Part shown: piece after piece, positions 7,238-15,663 of the stretch
How the letters are laid out: the number at the start of each line of letters is the position of its first letter
How positions within the stretch are numbered: the stretch's first letter is position 1
From: a bacterium
GTDB lineage: Bacteria > Chloroflexota > Dormibacteria > Aeolococcales > Bog-877
Length of the DNA stretch: 49,799 nt
Direction: 5' to 3'
Assembly (NCBI GenBank): GCA_021795235.1
Contig: JAJYPP010000020.1
Coordinates: forward strand, 1 to 49,799
Made by a program: the position numbers and the translations under genes
Notes under the pieces: model-generated
Seen by the model: the letters and a program-made list of their open reading frames with translations, nothing else
Told to the model about the DNA's origin: nothing
Database searches by the model: none

Positions 7238-8725
7238 TCAGATGGCGGCCGTCAGCAACTCCTCCCACAGGGTCTCGACATCCTGCGGCCCGGTCCGCAG
7301 CCCCCCGATGGTGACCCTGAGGGCGAACGTCCCGTGCAGGACCGCATGGGAGATGAAGACCCGGCCGGCGCCGTTGACCCGCGCCATCAGTTCCCGGTTG
7401 TGGCCCTCCAGCGCCGGTTCGGAGTCGAGATGCGATGGCCGGTGGCGAAAGCAGAGGGTGGACATCGGCACCGGTGCCAGCAACTCCCACGACGGGTCAC
7501 CCTCTAGCCGCGACCGGAGCCAGGCGGCCATCTCCAGATGTGAACGCAAGGTCTGACGGATACCCTCCTGGCCGAAGTAGCGCAGCACCATCCACAACTT
7601 CAGAGCCCGCATTCGCCGACCCAGCGCCACCCCGAAGTCCATCAGGTTGCGCGCCCCCATTCCCTGCTCACGGTCGGCCTCAGGCGTGGCCAGATAGTCG
7701 GGGACCAGAGAGAAGGTCCGGCGCAGGAGGTCTGGTCGGCTGGTCCACAGCACCGAGCAGTCGATGGGGGTGAAAAGCCACTTGTGGGGGTTGACCAGCA
7801 CTGATTGGGCCTGGTCCACCCCCTGGAAGACCCGTTGGCGGTGCTCGGGCAGAGCCGCCAGGGCACCGCCGTGGGCGGCGTCGACATGCAGCCAGAGGCC
7901 CTCGGCCCGGCATATGGCAGAGATCTCCGGAACCGGGTCGATGCTGGTGGTGGCGGTCGTTCCCACGGTGGCAACCACCGCGCAGGGCCTGACCCCGGCG
8001 GCGACGTCCTCTGCGATCGCCCGCGCCAACGCTCCGACATCCATGCGGAACTGGGCATCGCTGGCCACCGTCCGGTAGCCGTTGCGCCCCAGCCCCAGGG
8101 TGATCACCGCCTTCTCCACCGACGAGTGGGTCTGGTCGGAGCCGTAGACCCGGATCGGCCCGAGATCGGCGCGCCCCGCCAGACCCTGCTCGCGGATGCC
8201 GAGTCCAAGGGATTCGCGAGCCGCCGCCAGCGCCACCAGCGTGGAGGAGGAGGCGGTGTCGTTGATGTGCCCGTCGAAGGTCGGCGGGAGGCCCAGCATC
8301 TGCGCCAGCCAGGCGCACACCACCCACTCCAGCTCGGTGGCGGCGGGACCGGTGCGCCACAGCATCGCGTTGACGTTGAGGGTCGCGCTCAGGAGTTCCG
8401 CGATGATGCCGGCTCCTGCCGCGGAGCTGTTGAAGTAGGCGAAGAAACGGGGGTGGTTCCAGTGGGTGGTGGCAGGGAGAATCAAGCTCTCGAAGTCCGC
8501 CAGGATCTGCCCCATCGGCTCCGCCTCGTCCGGAGCCCGGCCGGGCAGGCGCCCAACCAGCTCCCCGGGTTCCACGGGAGCCAGTGGGGGCAGCCCGGCC
8601 ACCTTCTCCAGGTAGGCGGCCGCCATCTCGACCGCGGCGTGCCCATGATCGCGAAATTGATCAGGGGTCATCTCCAACGCCGGCACATCCGGTGGAAGGC
8701 GTGGCTCCGTCGCGTCCCCCGTCAA
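7238..8725 (-). CDS. Pyridoxal-dependent (aromatic amino acid-type) decarboxylase
   Basis: About 495 residues of group II PLP decarboxylase (DDC/AADC/glutamate decarboxylase superfamily). The N-terminal domain has T-H-W-N-H-P-R-F and A-Y-F-N-S-S (substrate-pocket region). The cofactor domain has H-V-D-A-A-H-G-G (Asp pairs with the pyridine nitrogen) and the Schiff-base lysine in V-N-P-H-K-W-L-F-T-P. It would decarboxylate an aromatic or related L-amino acid to its amine. The TTG at 8725 is preferred: it overlaps the stop of the upstream gene as TTGA and has GAGG seven bases before it. GTG 8686 and ATG 8671 are alternatives without a ribosome site. It is coupled to a methylenetetrahydrofolate-reductase-like gene, an unusual partner. 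Confidence 0.85.
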   Translation of the reverse strand: MTGDATEPRLPPDVPALEMTPDQFRDHGHAAVEMAAAYLEKVAGLPPLAPVEPGELVGRLPGRAPDEAEPMGQILADFESLILPATTHWNHPRFFAYFNSSAAGAGIIAELLSATLNVNAMLWRTGPAATELEWVVCAWLAQMLGLPPTFDGHINDTASSSTLVALAAARESLGLGIREQGLAGRADLGPIRVYGSDQTHSSVEKAVITLGLGRNGYRTVASDAQFRMDVGALARAIAEDVAAGVRPCAVVATVGTTATTSIDPVPEISAICRAEGLWLHVDAAHGGALAALPEHRQRVFQGVDQAQSVLVNPHKWLFTPIDCSVLWTSRPDLLRRTFSLVPDYLATPEADREQGMGARNLMDFGVALGRRMRALKLWMVLRYFGQEGIRQTLRSHLEMAAWLRSRLEGDPSWELLAPVPMSTLCFRHRPSHLDSEPALEGHNRELMARVNGAGRVFISHAVLHGTFALRVTIGGLRTGPQDVETLWEELLTAAI

Positions 8726-9537
8726 GCCGTGGCCTCGGCCGCCATGGCCCTCGAGGAGGCGAAGGCCTGGGCCAGAACTGGGGTGTGGCGCTCCCCGCCA
8801 AGGGGGATGAGGTGCAGCCGCAGCCCCTCCCTGCGACCTATCTCGGCGGCCAGCTCGGTGGCGACCTCCAGACCGTGCCCGGAACGGATCCTCTCCGCGG
8901 TGCGCTCCGGGATGGGACAGTCGGGCAGCGAACCGAGAACGAAGTCGAGGCTGCGCGGGGAACGGATCAAGCCGACGCTGGCGAAGACCGCCACCTCCGG
9001 CGCCATCACCTCCTTGGCCTGCTGCAGGAAGGAGTCGAGCAGCTCCAGATCGAACACCATCTGGGTCTGGATGAAATCCAGACCGGCCCGGGCCTTGCGC
9101 TCGAGGAGGCGGAGCTCGCGGGCCCGAGGCGCGAAGGGGTTGGCCACGGCTCCGCGCAGGAGTTTGCCCGGCTGAGACCACTCGGGGATCGCGGTCAGGG
9201 TCTCCGCGACGGTGAGCCCACTGTCGACCGCCCCGCCCCGGTCGCCCCTGACCACCAGCACCCCCATCGCTCCCAGAGCGGCGGCGCCCATGACTTGCTG
9301 CTGCTGCCCCAGCCGATTGCGATCCCGGCAGGAGAGGTGGACGATGGGGCGAAGCTGGCGGTTCAGGCATGCCGACACCGCTGCCAGAGGGGACAGCCGG
9401 GGGCGGCTCATGTGGTTGTCGGTGAGGCCCACTATGCCGATGGCGGGGGTGAGCAGGTCAAGCGCTCGCTCCACCCCGGCCAGATCGGCCTGGCGGGGCA
9501 TGGAGAGCTCGGCCGATCTGGCGGCGGCTGGGAACAC
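8722..9537 (-). CDS. Methylenetetrahydrofolate reductase-like protein
   Basis: A 271-residue TIM-barrel protein of the MetF family. It keeps the key acidic residue near the N-terminus (E10 in A-E-L-S-M-P-R), H-L-S-C-R-D-R-N, the V-V-R-G-D segment equivalent to the FAD-contact L-x-G-D, and F-I-Q-T-Q-M-V-F-D. Classical MetF reduces 5,10-methylene-THF to 5-methyl-THF with FAD. Here the P-P of the N-terminal P-P-R motif is M-P-R, so it may be a diverged paralogue. The GTG at 9537 has GGAGG four bases upstream; the open frame extends to 10044 but overlaps the divergent ABC gene. It is translationally coupled to the PLP decarboxylase. No regulatory C-terminal domain is present, as is normal for bacterial forms. 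Confidence 0.78.
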   Translation of the reverse strand: MFPAAARSAELSMPRQADLAGVERALDLLTPAIGIVGLTDNHMSRPRLSPLAAVSACLNRQLRPIVHLSCRDRNRLGQQQQVMGAAALGAMGVLVVRGDRGGAVDSGLTVAETLTAIPEWSQPGKLLRGAVANPFAPRARELRLLERKARAGLDFIQTQMVFDLELLDSFLQQAKEVMAPEVAVFASVGLIRSPRSLDFVLGSLPDCPIPERTAERIRSGHGLEVATELAAEIGRREGLRLHLIPLGGERHTPVLAQAFASSRAMAAEATA

Positions 9538-9721
9538 GGTGCCTCCAATATATTGACTCTGCCAGTGAAGCAAGATTTCATCCTTTTGGCGGATGGCAAA
9601 ACCCATGGGGGGGATGCAGAATGGCTGTTTGCCGAGGTGCCCCCTCCGGTTTCGGAGTCTGGCCAGGTCCGTAAGCCACCCATTGACTGACTTCACTACC
9701 GCAGCCTCCCCCGCAGCCGAG

Positions 9722-10447
9722 ATGAGCGTCGGCTCATCTCGCAGTGAGGTCCCCGTCCTGGAGGTGAGGCACCTCGGGCGTTCTCTGCCTCTGGGGCAGG
9801 ATCGCATCGAGATTCTCACCGATATCAATTTCCTCATCCCGCCCGGCGAGTTCGTGACCCTGATGGGTCCTTCGGGGAGCGGGAAGAGCACCCTGCTGGG
9901 CTGCATAACCGGTCTGGACACTCCCAGTTCGGGCCAGGTCTTCCTCAACGGCACCGACGTGTCCTCGATGCGGGAGTCCCGCCTGGCGGGGATCCGCAAT
10001 CGCACTGTGGGAATGGTCTTCCAGGCCTTCAATCTGATCCCCACCCTGACCGCCCGGGAGAACGTCGAGGTGCCCCTCTACGCCGGCGCCTGGAAGGGCT
10101 CGCCGTCGGCCCGGTCGGAGGAGCTGCTGGGGCTGGTCGGCCTATCCCACCGCCTGGAGCACCGCCCCAGCCAGCTCTCCGGAGGCGAGCAGCAGCGGGT
10201 GGCCATCGCCCGGGCGCTGGCCACCCAACCGCCACTGCTGGTGGCCGACGAGCCGACCGGGAACCTCGCCGCCGCCCAGGGGGCGGAGGTCCTGGACCTG
10301 CTCTGGCGGCTCAAGGAGACCCTGGGGACAACCTTCGTGATCGCCACCCACGACCCGTCAGTCGCCCAGTACGCCACTCGGACGCTGCAGCTGGCCGACG
10401 GGCGGTTGGTGAGTGACGCTCCGGGACCACGCGCGCCCGGTCCGTGA
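9722..10447 (+). CDS. ABC transporter ATP-binding protein (LolD/MacB type)
   Basis: A 242-residue ATPase of the lipoprotein-release/macrolide-export family. It has Walker A G-P-S-G-S-G-K-S-T (49-57), a Q-loop in M-V-F-Q-A-F-N-L-I-P, the signature L-S-G-G-E-Q-Q-R-V, Walker B L-L-V-A-D-E-P-T-G-N-L and the switch H-D-P-S. The Q-A-F-N-L-I-P-T-L-T-A-R-E-N-V stretch is typical of partners of FtsX-like permeases. The ATG at 9722 starts just before the conserved region; a longer frame from 9593 has no family similarity and a poor ribosome site. The stop overlaps the permease gene by four bases (GTGA), so the two form one exporter complex at the membrane. Confidence 0.92.
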   Translation: MSVGSSRSEVPVLEVRHLGRSLPLGQDRIEILTDINFLIPPGEFVTLMGPSGSGKSTLLGCITGLDTPSSGQVFLNGTDVSSMRESRLAGIRNRTVGMVFQAFNLIPTLTARENVEVPLYAGAWKGSPSARSEELLGLVGLSHRLEHRPSQLSGGEQQRVAIARALATQPPLLVADEPTGNLAAAQGAEVLDLLWRLKETLGTTFVIATHDPSVAQYATRTLQLADGRLVSDAPGPRAPGP

Positions 10448-13185
10448 AGTCCGGGCTCTACCTCCGCTACACCACCAGGTCTCTGCGCCGGGGAGGGAGG
10501 CGGACGGTGCTGGGCGCCTTCTGCGTCGGGGTTGGCGTGATGGCCATCGTGGGCTTGCAGCTGGCGGCCGCGATGGTGTCCTACTCGCTGACCGCCAACG
10601 TGAGGCAGGCCAACGGTGGTGACATCTCGGTGGTCTCGACGGCCGTGCCCCTGCCCAACTCCGAGCTTCCGACCTTCGCCAGTCTCAAGTCAAGCGGCCG
10701 GATCCTCAACTACACAGCGGTCCGCGAGTATCAGTCCACTCTGATCAGGGCCAATGGCCGGGGTGTCTCCGCCGTCATCAACGCGGTCAACCCGGCCACC
10801 TTCCCCCTGGTGGGCAAACTGACGCTCAAACCGGGCGCTGAGGGCACCTTCACCCAGCTGATGAAGCGCCCGGACACGATGGTGCTCTCCCAAAATATCG
10901 CCAGCCTGCTGAAGGCGGCCGTGGGCACCAGGGTCAGGGTCAACGTGGCCGCCGCCAGGCGGGCCATCTACTGGACCGTGGGAGGTGTGGTCCAGAGCGG
11001 CGCACCAGCCGGGCTCTCCCAGGATGTCCTGACCTCCAACTCTACCCTGGCCTCCGCGGTGGCGGGGTCGGCGCCGTTGGACTACGGCGAGGTCTACGTC
11101 ACCACCAGAAACGCCCAGCAGGCCTCCCGGGTCGCGACCGCGCTCAGACACGACCTGCCGCTGGCGACCGTGTCCACCGTCCAACAGGCGCTGAACTCCG
11201 ACCGACAGGCCGCCCAGCAGCTGACCCAGTTCCTCGCGATCGCGGGGCTGGCGGCGCTGCTCATCGGGGGGATCGGGATCGTCAACACCATGCAGGTCAG
11301 CCTGTCGCGGCGCCGGCTCGAGATCGCGATGCTGAAGACGACTGGCTACCGGCGGCGCGATCTCTACTTGTTGTTCGGGCTGGAGGCGGCCCTCCTGGGG
11401 CTGACCGGAGGTGTAGCGGGAGCCCTGGCCGGGATCGGGCTTTCGGACGGAATCCGGTTGCTGCTGGAGAACATCGCAGCGCTCGACATCAACTTCGTGC
11501 TGGACTGGGAGGTGGTCCTGGCCGGGGTGGGCATCGGCGTCGCCACCACCTGCATCTTCGCCATCCTCCCCATCGTTCGCCTGAGCCGAGTCCGGCCGGC
11601 CGCCGTCCTACGGGACGACCCGGGGACGACCAGCGCGGCAGTGATCGGGTCCAGCGCACTTCTGCTGGGCTTGGTGGGAATCCTCTTCTGGCTGCTGGCA
11701 GCGGCCATTCTGGGCTCCCCCGGCCTGGCCCTGGTGTTGGTAGCCGGCACCGGCATCGCCCTGCTCGTCCTGACCGGCCTGTTCAGCCTGGCCCTGGCCG
11801 TGGTGGGCCGACTGCCGGTCCCGGAGCGCTTCACCGCCAGTCACCTGGCGCTGGTCACCGTGGCCCTGCTGGTGGCCCTGGCCATCACCACGGTGGCCAG
11901 CCTGCGCGCGGTGGGGGCACTGCTGATAGCCTTCGCGCTCCTGGGCTATCTGGTCGTCATCCTGCCCCGACCGGTGCAATCGGCGATCCGATTGGCGTTC
12001 CGCAATGCCGGGCGCCAGCGCACCAGGACCGCCGCCACCGCGGTCGCCCTGTTCGTGGGAGTCTTCGCGGTCGGGCTCATCCTGGTGCTGGGTACCGACA
12101 TCCGATCCAGCCTCAACTCCATCATCACCCAGTCGACCACCTACAACGTGATCGCGGTGGCTCCCGGCTCTGACCAGCCGGCGCTGGAGAAGGCGGTGGC
12201 GGGGCTGCACCCGCACCAGCAGCTGGTCTCCAACGCCGCCCTCACGGAACCCGTCTCCATCAATGGCCTGGCGTTCACCAAGACGGTGACCGGGTCGGCC
12301 CGTACCAGTCGCGGACCGGAGGCGGTGGCCCTGCTCAGCGCGGTGCAGGGATTCAACGTGCGGGCTGGGATCGTGCCCCCGGTCAAGATCACGGCGGGCC
12401 GGCAGCTGAACGGTACCGACCAGGCCAGCGGCGGCGTGCTATTGGAGCAACGGCTCCAGCAGGGGCCCTATCGCCTCCGCCTGGGTGACCGGATCGGCTT
12501 GCTGGACCCGCTGGCGGGAAGCGCCCGGGTGGTGGAGGTCCGGGTGGTCGGCTTCTACACGATTGTGAGCCGAAACGCCAATCGCGGCATATCGATCACC
12601 ACCACCATCGCTCCCATTCTGGCCACCACCAGAACCGTCAACCTGGTAGGCGGCAGCGCGGTCATGCAGGTGGTGGAGATGAAGTTCCCCCCCGACCGGG
12701 CGCAGGCCGCGGCCACCAAGCTCCGCCAGTCCGTGACCGGTGCCCAGGTGATCAGTCTGGCCGACTTCACCCTCATCATCGACCGGTTCCTCAACAACGC
12801 GATTCTCTTCCTGACCGCGATCGCCTCGTTGGCGCTCCTGGCGGGGATAGTGATCATCGCCAACTCCGTGGCTCTGGCCCTGCTGGAGCGACGCCGTGAG
12901 ATCGGCATCCAGAAGGCCGTGGGCCAGGGAACCCGGGCGGTCTTCACCCAGGTTCTGGTGGAGACGGCCACCGTCGCCTGGTTGGGCGCGACCGGGGGGA
13001 TGCTGGCGATCGCCCTGGTCCTGCTCCCCCTCAGCAAGCTGGTGATCAAGATCTCGCTCGGGATCCCAACCCCACTGGCCCTGGCGATCGTGCTGGGCGC
13101 GGTCCTGACCGCGGTCCTGACCGCGGCCCTGGTGGCATGGGGGCCGGTCCGCGTCCGCCCCCTGGAGGTGCTCCGCTACGAGTGA
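10444..13185 (+). CDS. FtsX-like ABC transporter permease
   Basis: A 913-residue permease with two tandem FtsX/MacB-type units. Each unit has one N-terminal membrane helix, a large extracytoplasmic MacB-PCD-like domain and a C-terminal cluster of helices. The first cluster carries the family phrase R-R-L-E-I-A-M-L-K-T-T-G-Y-R (about 300), the second R-R-R-E-I-G-I-Q-K-A-V-G-Q-G (about 820). Between them lies an extra hydrophobic block of about 100 residues, as in two-module permeases. With the adjacent ATPase it should act as a mechanotransmitter or exporter of lipids, lipoproteins or hydrophobic compounds. It starts with GTG inside the upstream stop. The substrate cannot be told from sequence. 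Confidence 0.9.
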   Translation: MKSGLYLRYTTRSLRRGGRRTVLGAFCVGVGVMAIVGLQLAAAMVSYSLTANVRQANGGDISVVSTAVPLPNSELPTFASLKSSGRILNYTAVREYQSTLIRANGRGVSAVINAVNPATFPLVGKLTLKPGAEGTFTQLMKRPDTMVLSQNIASLLKAAVGTRVRVNVAAARRAIYWTVGGVVQSGAPAGLSQDVLTSNSTLASAVAGSAPLDYGEVYVTTRNAQQASRVATALRHDLPLATVSTVQQALNSDRQAAQQLTQFLAIAGLAALLIGGIGIVNTMQVSLSRRRLEIAMLKTTGYRRRDLYLLFGLEAALLGLTGGVAGALAGIGLSDGIRLLLENIAALDINFVLDWEVVLAGVGIGVATTCIFAILPIVRLSRVRPAAVLRDDPGTTSAAVIGSSALLLGLVGILFWLLAAAILGSPGLALVLVAGTGIALLVLTGLFSLALAVVGRLPVPERFTASHLALVTVALLVALAITTVASLRAVGALLIAFALLGYLVVILPRPVQSAIRLAFRNAGRQRTRTAATAVALFVGVFAVGLILVLGTDIRSSLNSIITQSTTYNVIAVAPGSDQPALEKAVAGLHPHQQLVSNAALTEPVSINGLAFTKTVTGSARTSRGPEAVALLSAVQGFNVRAGIVPPVKITAGRQLNGTDQASGGVLLEQRLQQGPYRLRLGDRIGLLDPLAGSARVVEVRVVGFYTIVSRNANRGISITTTIAPILATTRTVNLVGGSAVMQVVEMKFPPDRAQAAATKLRQSVTGAQVISLADFTLIIDRFLNNAILFLTAIASLALLAGIVIIANSVALALLERRREIGIQKAVGQGTRAVFTQVLVETATVAWLGATGGMLAIALVLLPLSKLVIKISLGIPTPLALAIVLGAVLTAVLTAALVAWGPVRVRPLEVLRYE

Positions 13186-13239
13186 TCGGAGGTGGCAACG
13201 GCCGGCACCGAAGCCACCGCGCACCAGGATTGGCCCGGC

Positions 13240-13872
13240 TTAAGCAGGTGCCTCCGGCGGCCTCATCATCACCCAGAAGCGGGGCGCCCTAGCGGGGCTC
13301 AGCTCGCCGATGACCCGGAAACCCCGGCGCTGGTAGAAGCGAACGTCCCGCTCGGTCACCGTGTCCAGGTGGGCCTGGAGCCCCAGCCGGTCGCAGCGCT
13401 CGAGCACCGGCGCCAGGACCGCGGATCCCAGCCCCTGGCCCTGCCGCCCCGGCTCGGTGGCCAGCACGGCGAGGTACCAACCCGGTTCCCGGGGATGGAG
13501 GCGGTGCACTCTGGCCTGGATCACCGCCGCCGAGGGCAGACGGGTACCGAGCATCGCGGCCGCCGCGAGGTGACATCGGAGCAGGCGGCCAAGATGGCTG
13601 GGGCGGGGGCGCTCCGCACCGGTCGACAGCCAGAGCGCGGCCGAACTCAGATCCTCGGTCCCCCAGCACTCGCCGGTCGCCAGCAGGATCCTGGCGTTCA
13701 GGTCGTACCAGCGCAGGAGCGACTGCGCTCTGGAGGCGGACCGGGGAAAGAGCCAGGAAGAGGTTGGGTCGTCGGCAAACGCCCGGGCCAGCATCGCTCC
13801 CAGCGCCCCGGCGTCGGCCTCACCCAGGCGGCGGACCGGGATCCCCCCGTGGGCCGGGGCGGCCTCAGCCAT
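13240..13872 (-). CDS. GNAT family N-acetyltransferase
   Basis: A 210-residue GNAT protein. The acetyl-CoA pyrophosphate loop is in L-A-V-L-A-T-E-P-G-R-Q-G-Q-G-L-G-S (R/Q-x-x-G-x-G/A motif), followed by D-T-V-T-E-R-D-V-R-F-Y-Q-R-R-G-F, the usual motif B with the F-Y-x-R-x-G-F ending. The N-terminal half (A-F-A-D-D-P-T-S-S-W-L-F-P) resembles actinobacterial GNATs acting on small molecules. The substrate is unknown. It lies downstream of the two small membrane-protein genes on the same strand with a 66-base gap and may be the last gene of that unit. Confidence 0.82.
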   Translation of the reverse strand: MAEAAPAHGGIPVRRLGEADAGALGAMLARAFADDPTSSWLFPRSASRAQSLLRWYDLNARILLATGECWGTEDLSSAALWLSTGAERPRPSHLGRLLRCHLAAAAMLGTRLPSAAVIQARVHRLHPREPGWYLAVLATEPGRQGQGLGSAVLAPVLERCDRLGLQAHLDTVTERDVRFYQRRGFRVIGELSPARAPRFWVMMRPPEAPA

Positions 13873-13938
13873 CGGTGGGGGCTGGCGCCGGCTCGCGGTC
13901 GGCGGCCCAGCGTGGCAGGGGACGAGTGCTGGGAACTG

Positions 13939-14391
13939 TCAACCAGCGGCGTCCGGTGGTCGAGCGGCCAGTCGCTTGGCGACCGCGTTCATGACCACCG
14001 GGGCGGCCAGGCGCCCGGCCCTCAGAGCCACCGCCTGGGCCACTCCCCGCGACTTTTCCGTCCGGCGGTGCGAAGGACCGGGATGGGCGTGCCCCGCAGC
14101 CTCCTGAAGGAGCTCCTGCAAACGCAGCCGCCACTCCTCTGGCATCTCCTCGATCCAATCCCCGGCCCCCTGGTCCTCCCGACCGCGGCGGCGGCGCTGA
14201 CGCAGCAGGTAGACCGTGCCCACCACCGCCACCACCGCCAGACCGGCGGCCAGTCTGGGACCGTCCCGGCGCAATCTGCGCTTGGCGTCCAGTTCCCGGC
14301 GCAGGCGCAGCTCTACGCGATCCAGAGTCGCATCGACCCTTGAACGGGTCGCGGCTATCTGTGCGCGCGCTTGCTCTGGAGTCGTGCCCAC
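13939..14391 (-). CDS. DUF3618-like single-pass membrane protein
   Basis: A 150-residue protein. The N-terminal P-E-Q-A-R-A-Q-I-A-A-T-R-S-R-V-D-A-T-L-D (about 5-24) matches the DUF3618 opening (P-E-x-I-x-x-x-I-x-x-T-R-x-x-L), a short amphipathic helix. One membrane helix follows (about 47-62), then an R-R-R-R-G-R stop-transfer and a charged cytosolic tail. Such proteins accompany holin-like membrane proteins in high-GC Gram-positive relatives and may affect envelope stress or shape; no activity is known. Its first 37 bases overlap the end of the upstream holin-like gene, so the pair is co-translated. Confidence 0.65.
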   Translation of the reverse strand: MGTTPEQARAQIAATRSRVDATLDRVELRLRRELDAKRRLRRDGPRLAAGLAVVAVVGTVYLLRQRRRRGREDQGAGDWIEEMPEEWRLRLQELLQEAAGHAHPGPSHRRTEKSRGVAQAVALRAGRLAAPVVMNAVAKRLAARPPDAAG

Positions 14392-14747
14392 TCAAGATCC
14401 TCAATCAGGCTCTGCTTGCTGTCCGTGAACGGCCACAGATGGCGGTTGGCCCACACCATAGCCGCTCCCACCAAGAGCAGCACCAGTCCCACCACTGCCA
14501 CCATGGCCGCCGCCAGGGTGTGGTTGGGTATCCATTCCACCAAGGTGATCAGGGCGAAGATGCCGAAGAGGCTGAGGCCGACCCCAGCCACCACGGCCGC
14601 GATGGCCACGCGAAGCCCTCGGCGAGCGCTCCGCTTCAGCTCAGCCTTGACCAGCGCCAGCTCGTCGGCCGCCAGCTGGCGAATGTCGTCACCCAGCTCG
14701 TGCACGAGTTGGGCGACCGGCTCCTCGTAGGGGTCGGACCTGGCCAT
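14355..14747 (-). CDS. Holin-like (phage holin superfamily III / DUF1469) membrane protein
   Basis: A 130-residue protein starting with a soluble helix (P-V-A-Q-L-V-H-E-L-G-D-D-I-R-Q-L-A-A-D-E-L) and holding two membrane helices (about 46-68 and 78-99), the usual layout of the DUF1469/'phage holin family' proteins found widely on chromosomes. No phage genes are nearby, so a lytic role is unlikely; a membrane or envelope role beside the DUF3618 protein is more plausible. The hexamer TAACCT lies seven bases before the ATG (14760-14755), with no Shine-Dalgarno sequence, which suggests a leaderless mRNA. Confidence 0.72.
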   Translation of the reverse strand: MARSDPYEEPVAQLVHELGDDIRQLAADELALVKAELKRSARRGLRVAIAAVVAGVGLSLFGIFALITLVEWIPNHTLAAAMVAVVGLVLLLVGAAMVWANRHLWPFTDSKQSLIEDLEWARLQSKRAHR

Positions 14748-14787
14748 CGCATGCAGGTTAGCGGATGGGGGCCCAAGACACGGCTCC

Positions 14788-14793
14788 TATGAT
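14788..14793 (+). promoter_or_regulatory. -10 hexamer TATGAT of otsB (leaderless start)
   Basis: TATGAT ends six bases before the GTG at 14800, placing the expected transcription start at the start codon itself. There is no Shine-Dalgarno sequence in that space. A -35 box is not evident. Confidence 0.45.
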
Positions 14794-14799
14794 CAGAAG

Positions 14800-15663
14800 G
14801 TGGGATCCCAACTAGGAACTCGCCGCTCCTCGATGATGGCTCCGCTGGTCCGACTGGCGCGCCGAGGCAGTCTGCTCATCGCGACCGACTTCGACGGGAC
14901 GATCGCACCGGTGGTCAGGGACCCCCGGCGGGCACGCCCCCTGCCCGAGGCGACCGCGGCGATGGCCCGGCTCGCCACCACCACGCCGGTGGCGGTCATC
15001 AGCGCTCGCGATCTCGCCAACCTGGCGGTCCAGTGTCCGGTCCCCGGGGTGCTACTGCTGGGCAGCTACGGGCTGGAGCCCTGGATGCGGCTCACCAAGG
15101 AGGAGCCCCTGCCGCCACCGACCGCGCCGTCGGAGGCGCTGGTGCGGCTCGCCCGCGACCTTCAGGAGATGACCGACTGGCTGCCGGGAGTCCAGGTGGA
15201 GACCAAGACGATGGGGGTGGCGGTGCACTATCGCAACTCCCCCGAGCCGCGTCGAGCCGCCCAGCTGGTCCGGCGCATGGTCGATCAGGTGGCCAGGCAT
15301 GATGGCCTGGAGGTGGTTCGGGGCAAGCTGGTGGTCGAGGTCCGGCCGCCTCGCAGCGGCCACAAGGGCAGCGCCTTGGCCGCGATCCTGGACCGTCTCA
15401 ACCCCAAGGGCTGCATCTTCGCGGGAGACGACCTCGGGGACCTGCCGGCGATGGAGGAGCTGCATCGCCGGAGGGACGCCATGGAGCTGGCCTGGGCGAT
15501 CGGGATCCTTGGCTCGGAGAGCAGCCCCTGGCTGGAGGAGACCGCCGACTACTGCCTGGAGGGGCCGGCAGCGTGGGCCTCACTGCTCAAGGAGCTGGCG
15601 GGTGCGCTCGACAGCCTCTCCCCAGCCCGGCCCAGGGACACTACTGTGAGAGGAGATCGTTGA
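14800..15663 (+). CDS. otsB: Trehalose-6-phosphate phosphatase
   Basis: A 287-residue HAD-superfamily phosphatase of the trehalose-phosphatase family, removing phosphate from trehalose 6-phosphate. Motif I is D-F-D-G-T-I-A-P (nucleophile D30, acid D32), motif II V-I-S-A-R, and later G-S-Y-G-L-E, V-E-V-R-P, K-G-S-A-L and F-A-G-D-D-L-G-D (motif IV, metal binding). The GTG at 14800 is preferred for the -10 hexamer just before it; ATG 14833 is an alternative. It converges with otsA, and the two coding regions overlap by 23 bases at their 3' ends. Together they form the OtsA-OtsB trehalose pathway from UDP- or GDP-glucose and glucose 6-phosphate. Confidence 0.88.
   Translation: MGSQLGTRRSSMMAPLVRLARRGSLLIATDFDGTIAPVVRDPRRARPLPEATAAMARLATTTPVAVISARDLANLAVQCPVPGVLLLGSYGLEPWMRLTKEEPLPPPTAPSEALVRLARDLQEMTDWLPGVQVETKTMGVAVHYRNSPEPRRAAQLVRRMVDQVARHDGLEVVRGKLVVEVRPPRSGHKGSALAAILDRLNPKGCIFAGDDLGDLPAMEELHRRRDAMELAWAIGILGSESSPWLEETADYCLEGPAAWASLLKELAGALDSLSPARPRDTTVRGDR

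Noticed and set aside
8726..9370. N-terminal extension of the PLP decarboxylase
   Set aside because: It overlaps the MetF-like gene in another frame and has an Arg/Gly-rich shadow composition.
14355..14747. Prophage holin
   Set aside because: No endolysin, capsid or integrase genes nearby; such holin-like proteins are common chromosomal membrane proteins.
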